A DNA stretch of 18,395 nucleotides, taken from the NCBI GenBank assembly GCA_041659105.1, contig JBAZYX010000084.1:1-18395 (forward strand). Direction: 5' to 3'. The notes below the pieces were generated by a model, which did no database searches, had not been told where the DNA came from, and saw nothing but the letters and a program-made list of their open reading frames with translations. The position numbers and the translations under genes were made by a program. Position 1 is the stretch's first letter; the number at the start of each line of letters is the position of its first letter. Positions 13,040 to 18,395 of this stretch are shown one piece after another. Source of the DNA: CAIUKV01 sp041659105. GTDB lineage: Bacteria > Actinomycetota > Acidimicrobiia > IMCC26256 > PALSA-555.

Positions 13040-14539
13040 GTGGAGCACCTGGCCGACGAGCTCACGATCCCGGGGGTGGCCGAGCGGGCGGCGCATCGGT
13101 TCTCGGGCGACGACGCGCTGGTCGGTGAGGACGGGGCAGTCGTCGGCTACACCACGCTCTGGTCCCTCGCCCACATCGCCGCCGCCGCGCTCGTCGACCA
13201 GGGGGTGCAGCCGGGTGACCGCGTCGCGCTGCTGGCCGACAACTCGCCCGCGTGGGCCGTTGCGAACCTCGCGATCCTGTCCACCGGCGCTGCCGTCGTC
13301 CCGCTCAGCACCCGCTGGCGCGACGCCGAGGTCGACGAGGTCCTCGCGCGAGCACAGTGCCGTGTGGTCCTCCGAGAGGACGACGGGGCGGCGCTCACCC
13401 AGACACGCGCGTCGTCGGGCACGCGTGCCGAGGTCGACCGCCGCCTGCGGGCCCTCTCCCCCGACGACGTCAGCCACGTGCAGTTCACCGCGGGCACGAC
13501 GGGCCGGCCGAAAGGTGCGCTGCTCACCCATCGGGGCATGGTCTCCACCACGCAGGAGTGGGTGGAGATCGTGGGACTGCGGCGACACGACCGCTACCCC
13601 GTGATCAACCCGTGCTCGCACATCGGCGGCCACAAGACCGGCCTGCTCGCGTGCCTGTGCGCGGGCGCGACCGCCTACCCGATCGCGCGCTTCGACCCCG
13701 CGAAGATCCGCATGCTGATCAAGTTCGACGAGATCACGTTCCTCCAGGGTCCGCCGGCGATGTTCCACGGGCTCCTCGACGCGATCGACGCGAGCCCCGA
13801 GAAGCCGCCCGACTCCGTGCGCGTCGCGGTCACCGGCTCGGCCAACATCCCGCCCGCACTCGTCACCCGCATGCAGGAGACGCTCGGGCTCCACGCCGTG
13901 CACGCGGGCTACGGCCTCACCGAGGCCACCGGCGTGTGCACGATCACCCGGGCCGACGACCCGCGCGAGGTCGTCACTCGCACGTCGGGCCGACCGATCC
14001 CCGGGGTCGAGGTGCGCATCGTCGACCCCCACGACCCGGTGGCCACGCCGCTCCCGACCGGCGTCGAGGGCGAGATCCGGGTGCGGGGCGCGGGCGTGAT
14101 GCGGGGCTACCTCGACGACCCCGCCGCGACCGCCACGGCGATCGACCCCGACGGGTGGCTCGCCACCGGCGACGTCGGTGCGTTCGACGCGGAGGGCAAC
14201 CTCGCCATCCGCGACCGCCTGAAGGACATGGTCATCGTGGGCGGGTTCAACGTGTACCCGGCCGAGGTCGAGCGCGTGCTCGGCGATCACCCCGCGGTCG
14301 CGCAGGCGGCGGTGGTGGGCGTGCCCGACGACGCGCTCGGCGAGGTGCCGGTCGCGTTCGTGGTGACCGCCGGCGCGGACGCCGCGGCCGAGGCGCTCGT
14401 CGCATTCGTCCGCGAACGCCTCGCGTCCTACAAGGTGCCGCGATCGATCTGGTTCGTGGACGCGCTCCCGCTCACCGCAGTCCCCAAGGTCGACAAGGTC
14501 GCGCTCGCGGCCCGGGCCCGGGAGCTCAGCGGCCGCTGA
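13040..14539 (+). CDS. AMP-binding acyl-CoA synthetase (fatty-acid CoA ligase family)
   Basis: A 499-aa adenylate-forming enzyme that activates a carboxylic acid with ATP and loads it on CoA, releasing pyrophosphate. Motifs in order: TAGTTGRPKG (150-159, phosphate loop), NPCSHIGGHKTG (190-201), YGLTEATG (291-298), GWLATGDVG (372-380), RLKDMVIVGGFNVYPAEVE (393-411), and catalytic Lys486 in PKVDKVAL, where the usual Gly before the Lys is Asp. The region before the P-loop is somewhat short, so the whole is slightly smaller than typical 510-560 aa members. The start is GTG 13040, fixed by TACGGT six bases upstream. The substrate is not predictable. The 3' end overlaps the convergent oxidoreductase by 14 bases. 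Confidence 0.93.
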   Translation: MEHLADELTIPGVAERAAHRFSGDDALVGEDGAVVGYTTLWSLAHIAAAALVDQGVQPGDRVALLADNSPAWAVANLAILSTGAAVVPLSTRWRDAEVDEVLARAQCRVVLREDDGAALTQTRASSGTRAEVDRRLRALSPDDVSHVQFTAGTTGRPKGALLTHRGMVSTTQEWVEIVGLRRHDRYPVINPCSHIGGHKTGLLACLCAGATAYPIARFDPAKIRMLIKFDEITFLQGPPAMFHGLLDAIDASPEKPPDSVRVAVTGSANIPPALVTRMQETLGLHAVHAGYGLTEATGVCTITRADDPREVVTRTSGRPIPGVEVRIVDPHDPVATPLPTGVEGEIRVRGAGVMRGYLDDPAATATAIDPDGWLATGDVGAFDAEGNLAIRDRLKDMVIVGGFNVYPAEVERVLGDHPAVAQAAVVGVPDDALGEVPVAFVVTAGADAAAEALVAFVRERLASYKVPRSIWFVDALPLTAVPKVDKVALAARARELSGR

Positions 14540-15343
14540 GCAGCTCGACCACGGGCGCGAACTCGTCGAGGAAGCGCGCGCTCACCGTGACGGACGAGAT
14601 GCCGGTCTCGTCGCGCAGGCGCAGCAGCTTGTCGGCCATGGCCTGCGCCGGTCGCACCAGCACGTGGGGTGAGGTCGCGGCCTCGGCCCCGAGCGGCGCG
14701 GTCACGTCGTCGCCCTCCGCCGCGAAGACGCGCGTGTTGAGCACCAGCGCGTCGAACCGGTCGCTCGCCGCGGCGCGGATCCAGCCGACCTTCTCGCGGG
14801 TGGCCGCGAGGGTGGCGTCGCCCCCCAGGCCCCCGGCCACACCGTCGCGGTTCGCGGTGACGATGCTCACGATGTCGGCCTCGCGGGCGGCGAGCTCGAG
14901 CATCCGCCGGCCGCCGCCGCCGAGCAGGAACGGCATGTCCGGCCGCAGCGCGACGCGCAACGCGCGCACCACCTCGGCGAGACGCGCCATCCGCACCGGC
15001 GCCGGCTCGAACGGAATGCCGGCCTTCTCGTAGTCGGCCGCGTTCCAGCCCGCGCCGAGGCCGAGCTCCATGCGGTCGCGCGAGAGCTCGTCGAGCGTGT
15101 CGATCTCGTTCGCGAGCACCGCCGGATTGCGGAAGTCGACCGCGAGGACCGTGGTCGCGAGCCGGATGCGGTCGGTAGCGCGGCCGCGTACCCGAGGGCC
15201 ACGAGCGGCGCGAGCCGGCCGTCGAGGTGGTCGGGCATCGACAGCACGTCGTAGCCGTAGTCCTCGGCCCGGCGGGCGACATCGGCCCAGGCAGGCTCCG
15301 TGGCCGCGGGAGCACCCTGCACCCCGAATCGAAAGGCTGACAT
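14526..15343 (-). pseudogene. LLM-class (F420-type) oxidoreductase with a single-base frameshift
   Basis: A luciferase-like monooxygenase-fold protein, closest by eye to the probable F420-dependent MSMEG_2516 type. From ATG 15343 the first frame gives MSAFRFGVQGAPAATEPAW, DVARRAEDYGYDVLSMPDHL and LAPLVALGYAAA. The rest continues in another frame: TDRIRLATTVLAVDFRNPAV, LANEIDTLDELSRDRMELGL, GAGW, FLLGGGGRRMLELAAREADIV, to LLSGR. The switch is at about 15177-15187 in a G/C run, and adding one base would restore a protein of about 272 aa. Everything else looks intact and well biased, so this is either very recent inactivation or a consensus error. The start codon overlaps the putative -10 hexamer of the divergent UGSC gene. 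Confidence 0.8.
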
Positions 15344-15348
15344 AGGGT
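15343..15348 (+). promoter_or_regulatory. Candidate leaderless -10 element (TAGGGT) of the UGSC gene
   Basis: TAGGGT is seven bases before GTG 15356 and overlaps the first base of the divergent oxidoreductase ATG. GGAG at 15349-15352 is too close to GTG 15356 to act as a Shine-Dalgarno site. Confidence 0.4.
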
Positions 15349-15355
15349 GGAGAGC

Positions 15356-17104
15356 GTGACCGCTCGTCTCACGATCGTCAATCCGATCGCGATCCCGCAG
15401 GGCGACTCGCCCACGGCCGTCGCCTTCGCGCTCGCCCCCCGGCCCACCTCGCTCGACGGCTTGCGCATCGGCCTGTTCTGGAACGGGAAGAACCAGGGCG
15501 ATGTCGCGCTCGCCCGCACGCAGGACGCGCTGGCCAAGCTCTACGACGGGGCGACGTTCCGCTCGTACCTCGGCGACAAGGGCGGCCTCACCCGCTACGC
15601 GTCCGAGCCGCTGAAGCAGCAGATCCTGGCCGAGTGCGACGTGCTCGTGGGCACCACCGCCGACTGCGGGTCGTGCACGTCGTGGCTGATGCGCGAGATG
15701 GCCGCGTTCGAGGAGCGGGGCCTGCCCACCGTGAGCTGGGTGGCCGTCGGGTTCGAGGAGGACGCGCGGTTCAGCGCCGAGGTGTTCGGCTGCCCCGACC
15801 TCCCGTTCGCGGTGGTGCCGCTCCCGTTCACCAACGGCGACCCCGTGCGCATCGCGCAGATGGTCGACGACGCGGTCCCCCCGGTGATCGAGGGCCTCAC
15901 CACCACGCCCACGGCCGAGCGGGCCCGCCCGGCCTTCGAGCACCTCACGCTCTGCGCCGACGAGTCGCTCACGTTCGAGGGCGACGACCTCCTCGCCTGC
16001 TTCGACGCGATGAACGCGCAGTTCGTCGCCAACGGCTGGAGCGACGGCATGCCGCTGGTCCCGCCGACGCGCGAGAAGGTCGACGCGATGGTCGCCGCGT
16101 CGGGACGCGCGGCCGACGACGTGATCGGCGTGTTCGCACCGGGCATGGGGATCGGCACAGTCGAGAAGATCGCGGCGAACGCCGCGATGGCGAGCGCGGC
16201 GCCGAACGCGATGCCGGTCATCCTCGCGATGGCCGAATGCGTGCTCGACGACACGATCGGGCTGCGCACCTTCGCGATGTCGACCGGCCCGCAGGCGCCC
16301 ATCGTCATGGTGAGCGGGCCGATCGCCGACGCCATCGGGATGAACCACGGCGTGTGCGCGCTCGGGCCCGGGTCGCGCTCCGCGGTCAACGTCGCCATCG
16401 GCCGCACGCTCCGGCTCCTCATGATGAACGTCGGCCACTCGTACCCCGGCATCTCCGACATGGACACGATCGGGTCGTCGATGAAGTTCAGTGCGTGCGT
16501 GGCCGAGAACGAGGCCCGCAACCCGTGGTCGCCGTTCCGGGTGATGGAGGGCTACGGCGTCGACGAGTCGACCGTCACCGTCAACGTGCCCTACGGCGTG
16601 TGCGAGCTGTTCGACTTCCAGAACCACGACCCCGAGCTGCTCGTCGAGAGCTACGCGACCGTGACGCGCAACGTGGCCGGGTCACCGAGCCCCGGCGTGT
16701 GGCTGGTGAAGGAGCCTGCCGACCCGTCGGCCGGCTACCCGTTCAACGGCGTGTACCACAACGTCATCATGATGTGCCCCGAGCACGCGGCGGCGTTCGC
16801 GAACGCAGGCTGGACGATCGAGGACATCAAGCAGGCGCTGCACCGCCACAGCACGCTGCCGTTCCGGACCGCGATGGTCAACAAGCCGATGCCGCTCTTC
16901 GCGGCGTCGCACCCCGAGCTCGCGCACCTGCTCGACGACCCCGACGCCGAGGTGAACCTCTACCCCAGCGCGGAGTGCTTCCAGGTGTTCGTGGTCGGCG
17001 GCGTGGCCGGCCGCAGCCTCTACTTCCACGGCGGCACCGTCTCCGTCACCCGCCCCGTCCTCACCCCCCCAGACCCTGATGCGTTGCTCGCCGTCGCTCC
17101 GTGA
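15356..17104 (+). CDS. UGSC-family protein, Cys-containing form, two domains
   Basis: A 582-aa protein of the family named for a U-G-S-C motif, where U is selenocysteine in some members. Here the motif is Cys104-Gly-Ser-Cys107 (codons TGC at 15665-15667 and 15674-15676), set in CDVLVGTTADCGSCTSWLMR, followed by RGLPTVSWVAVGFEEDARF. This thioredoxin-like CxxC arrangement suggests redox chemistry. The C-terminal part (about 200-570) is a conserved domain with NGWSDGMPLVPPTREKVDAM, APGMGIGTVEKIAANAAMAS, GPGSRSAVNVAIGRTLRLLM and VGHSYPGISDMDTIGSSMKF; I know no biochemical function for it. The start is GTG 15356 (VTARLTIVNP); GTG 15347 is in frame and possible. There is no signal peptide. Divergent from the oxidoreductase, and followed by a strong terminator-like hairpin. 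Confidence 0.85.
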   Translation: MTARLTIVNPIAIPQGDSPTAVAFALAPRPTSLDGLRIGLFWNGKNQGDVALARTQDALAKLYDGATFRSYLGDKGGLTRYASEPLKQQILAECDVLVGTTADCGSCTSWLMREMAAFEERGLPTVSWVAVGFEEDARFSAEVFGCPDLPFAVVPLPFTNGDPVRIAQMVDDAVPPVIEGLTTTPTAERARPAFEHLTLCADESLTFEGDDLLACFDAMNAQFVANGWSDGMPLVPPTREKVDAMVAASGRAADDVIGVFAPGMGIGTVEKIAANAAMASAAPNAMPVILAMAECVLDDTIGLRTFAMSTGPQAPIVMVSGPIADAIGMNHGVCALGPGSRSAVNVAIGRTLRLLMMNVGHSYPGISDMDTIGSSMKFSACVAENEARNPWSPFRVMEGYGVDESTVTVNVPYGVCELFDFQNHDPELLVESYATVTRNVAGSPSPGVWLVKEPADPSAGYPFNGVYHNVIMMCPEHAAAFANAGWTIEDIKQALHRHSTLPFRTAMVNKPMPLFAASHPELAHLLDDPDAEVNLYPSAECFQVFVVGGVAGRSLYFHGGTVSVTRPVLTPPDPDALLAVAP

Positions 17105-17145
17105 CGGTGAACGACGCCTCGTGCGTCGAGGCGTGGCTCACCGTC
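17103..17145 (+). terminator. Upstream hairpin, alternative to the main terminator
   Basis: GACGGTGA (17103-17110) pairs with TCACCGTC (17138-17145), and inside it ACGCCTC (17114-17120) pairs with GAGGCGT (17128-17134) around a 7-nt loop. It begins in the UGSC stop codon. Its 3' arm is also the 5' arm of the hairpin at 17131-17167, so only one can form at a time. Confidence 0.5.
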
Positions 17146-17167
17146 GGAGGGCGACGGTGAGCCACGC
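17131..17167 (+). terminator. Strong terminator-like hairpin after the UGSC gene
   Basis: GCGTGGCTCACCGTC (17131-17145) and GACGGTGAGCCACGC (17153-17167) form a perfect 15-bp stem with a 7-nt loop. No T-tract follows. It lies 26 bases after the UGSC stop and upstream of the PII promoter signals, so it most likely ends the UGSC transcript. Confidence 0.65.
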
Positions 17168-17188
17168 ATCAAAGGGGTTCACGTCGGC

Positions 17189-17204
17189 GTAACAATCCGG
17201 CAAT
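17189..17204 (+). promoter_or_regulatory. Possible GlnR-type box upstream of the PII gene
   Basis: GTAAC, six bases, then GCAAT resembles the actinobacterial GlnR site (GTnAC-N6-GAAAC). If transcription starts at ATG 17238, the centre lies near -41, where an activator overlapping a poor -35 would bind. The second half-site is imperfect and one such match can arise by chance. Confidence 0.3.
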
Positions 17205-17225
17205 GCAGGGACGGCCGGCCCGACG

Positions 17226-17231
17226 TAGGTT
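17226..17231 (+). promoter_or_regulatory. Candidate leaderless -10 element (TAGGTT) of the PII gene
   Basis: TAGGTT matches TAnnnT and ends six bases before ATG 17238. The GTAGG within it could be read instead as a weak Shine-Dalgarno site, so the two explanations compete. Confidence 0.45.
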
Positions 17232-17237
17232 TCAGTC

Positions 17238-17576
17238 ATGCAGCTCGTCGTCGCCGTCATCAAGCCGTTCCAGCTCGACACCGTGAAGGAGGCCCTGCAG
17301 ACGCTCGGCCTCGCCGGCATCACCGTGACCGACGCCCAGGGCCACGGCCGCCAGCGGGGGCAGACCGCCGTCTACCGCGGCTCCGAGTACACGGTCGACT
17401 TCGTGCCCAAGGTGAAGCTCGAGGTGCTCGTCGACGACGCGATGGTCGACGCCACCATCGACACGATCGCCGACGCGGCCCGCACCGGCAAGATCGGCGA
17501 CGGGAAGATCTGGGTGGTCCCGGTGGGCAAGACCATGCGGATCCGCACCGGCGAGACCGGCACCGACGCCCTCTGA
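17238..17576 (+). CDS. glnB: Nitrogen regulatory protein PII
   Basis: A 112-aa PII signal protein, the normal length, which forms trimers that sense ATP/ADP and 2-oxoglutarate and adjust nitrogen uptake and assimilation. The T-loop carries YRGSEY (46-51) with Tyr51, the residue uridylylated or adenylylated in many bacteria. The second PII signature GKIGDGKIWV is at 84-93, with Lys90, Arg101 and Arg103 in nucleotide-binding positions. MQLVVAVIKPFQLDTVKEAL is the classic start. No ammonium transporter (amtB) or glnD lies on either side within this window, so it is an orphan here; GlnB and GlnK cannot be told apart. Expression is likely leaderless and perhaps GlnR-controlled. Confidence 0.96.
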   Translation: MQLVVAVIKPFQLDTVKEALQTLGLAGITVTDAQGHGRQRGQTAVYRGSEYTVDFVPKVKLEVLVDDAMVDATIDTIADAARTGKIGDGKIWVVPVGKTMRIRTGETGTDAL

Positions 17577-17603
17577 GGGCTCGGCCGCGCCCGTCGCCGC
17601 CGC

Positions 17604-17646
17604 CTCTCACCGCTTCTCGCCCCGTCACCTGAGGGACGGCTGAGAG
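17604..17646 (+). terminator. Weak hairpin after the PII gene
   Basis: CTCTCA (17604-17609) and TGAGAG (17641-17646) enclose CCGTC (17622-17626) and GACGG (17635-17639). The stem has a 12-nt asymmetric bulge and no T-tract, so it is a tentative terminator. The rest of 17577-17736 shows nothing else beyond the AGAGGA site below. Confidence 0.3.
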
Positions 17647-17724
17647 CGTTCACAGATCGCGAGCACCACAGGGACCGCGAAGCGGGCACTCTCGTTCTCG
17701 TCGCAGCCGACGCCGCGACCGACG

Positions 17725-17730
17725 AGAGGA
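17725..17730 (+). promoter_or_regulatory. Ribosome binding site of the PDZ protein gene
   Basis: AGAGGA lies six bases before GTG 17737 and supports that start. Confidence 0.55.
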
Positions 17731-17736
17731 CGAACC

Positions 17737-18395
17737 GTGAGCGACGAGACCCCCACCCCCCACCCCGCCCAACCCCCCGCCGGGACGCCCGAGCCCGCAG
17801 CCCCGGTTGCACCGGTCACCCCCGAGGCGCCCGTGACCCCGACCCCGGCTCCCGCTCCCGCGGCCGCCGCGGTGACCGAGCCCGAGATCCCGGTGACGAC
17901 ACCGGCGACACCGGTCGAGCCCACGAAGACCACCAACACCGTGTCGGTCCCGATGTGGCTCCTCGCCAGCATCGCCGCGCTGATCGGCGCGGTCGTGATG
18001 TTCGGCGTCGGCTACGCGGTCGGTGACGGGAGCAACGACGGCGGCACCACCGCCGTCGGCACGCCGTTCAACGGCGGCAACAACCCGTTCGGCAACCAGG
18101 GTGGTACCGGCAACCAGAACGGCACGCCGCAGGTGCCGAACCTGCCCAACCTCCCGAACCAGGGCAACGGGAACCAGGGCGGCACGCAGCAGACCCCGAA
18201 CCGGCAGACCCCGAACCAGCAGACCCCCAACCAGACCCCCAACCAGACCCCGAACCAGACGACCTCGACGGCGTTCCTCGGGGTGGCCACGCAGCAGACC
18301 GACAGCGGCCTCGAGGTCACCCAGGTGGTCTCGGGCAGCGCGGCCGACGACGGCGGGATCGAGGTGGGCGACGTGATCACGTCGTTAGATGGCAC
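17737..18395 (+). CDS. Membrane-anchored PDZ-domain protein, 3' end missing
   Basis: The first 219 codons are in the window; the gene continues past the right edge. Order: a cytoplasmic Pro/Ala/Thr-rich tail (about 1-65), one transmembrane helix (about 72-95, PMWLLASIAALIGAVVMFGV), an Asn/Gly/Gln-rich linker ending in QTPN repeats (about 152-174), and the start of a PDZ domain (FLGVATQQTDSGLEVTQVV, SGSAADDGGIEVGDVITSLDG). HtrA-type proteases share the tail, helix and PDZ, but their trypsin-like domain precedes the PDZ and is absent here; it cannot be excluded that more domains follow. The Leu codon before the final Asp-Gly (18385-18387) is TTA, very rare in such a GC-rich genome. Low-complexity base composition makes the linker prone to length change. 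Confidence 0.85.
   Translation, partial: MSDETPTPHPAQPPAGTPEPAAPVAPVTPEAPVTPTPAPAPAAAAVTEPEIPVTTPATPVEPTKTTNTVSVPMWLLASIAALIGAVVMFGVGYAVGDGSNDGGTTAVGTPFNGGNNPFGNQGGTGNQNGTPQVPNLPNLPNQGNGNQGGTQQTPNRQTPNQQTPNQTPNQTPNQTTSTAFLGVATQQTDSGLEVTQVVSGSAADDGGIEVGDVITSLDG
18186..18261 (+). repeat. Coding 12-bp repeat, QTPN linker
   Basis: About six imperfect copies of CAGACCCCSAAC encode (Q)QTPN units in the periplasmic or extracellular linker of the PDZ protein. Copies differ mainly at the third position of Pro, which implies selection on the peptide. Confidence 0.7.

Noticed and set aside
15665..15676. Selenocysteine in the UGSC motif
   Set aside because: Both motif positions use TGC; no in-frame TGA is present, so no Sec insertion is needed.
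17131..17167. Attenuator or riboswitch controlling the PII gene
   Set aside because: It lies upstream of the likely PII transcript start at 17238, so it would not be in that mRNA; a terminator for the UGSC gene fits better.

Overview
The window is very GC-rich and densely coded, with many GTG starts. It looks like a chromosomal segment of an actinobacterium (Actinomycetota). The class Acidimicrobiia is my best guess, from the gene content: a LigD-type polymerase, an F420-type luciferase-like oxidoreductase, a UGSC-family protein and the CP-ATP-grasp/alpha-E/transglutaminase set. That placement is inference. I see no phage, IS, plasmid, CRISPR, tRNA or rRNA signal. No stretch over 300 bases lacks a gene; the largest gaps are 7307-7480 and 17577-17736.

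Layout. At 1-192 (minus) is the 5' end of a LigD-like polymerase gene, divergent from an unrecognised 259-aa gene. At 1122-3847 are an epoxide hydrolase (minus), a patatin-like phospholipase (plus) and inorganic pyrophosphatase (plus). At 3876-7306 (minus) are a damaged DUF1275/YoaK membrane gene and two paralogous secreted beta-helix proteins that share the same C-terminal hexapeptide. At 7481-11099 (plus) is a coupled cassette: circularly permuted ATP-grasp protein, alpha-E protein, transglutaminase-like protein. At 11126-12769 (plus) are a dienelactone hydrolase-like gene, an FlK-like hotdog thioesterase and a PaaI-like hotdog domain; the last two are joined by a frame break. At 12778-15343 are a small NifU-like protein (minus), an acyl-CoA synthetase (plus) and a frameshifted luciferase-like oxidoreductase (minus). 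At 15356-18395 (plus) are a UGSC-family protein with Cys in the Sec position, an orphan PII protein, and the start of a membrane-anchored PDZ protein that runs off the window.

The most unusual structure lies between the alpha-E and transglutaminase genes (9927-10097). A 71-bp unit is repeated about 2.4 times. Each unit is a 72-nt micro-ORF whose TGA overlaps the ATG of the next by one base, so stop/start overlaps run without a break from the alpha-E stop to the transglutaminase start. A small version occurs at 11821-11843, where a five-codon ORF bridges two genes through two ATGA overlaps and its start is a 14-bp duplication.

Expression signals: at least five genes have a TAnnnT hexamer 6-7 nt before the start codon and no convincing Shine-Dalgarno site, which suggests leaderless transcripts. 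Three more have partial matches. The secreted proteins, the patatin, the DUF1275 remnant and the PDZ protein instead have clear GGAGG-like sites. Three genes or gene pairs carry frame breaks (about 4217, 12190 and 15180), so either real decay or consensus errors should be considered.
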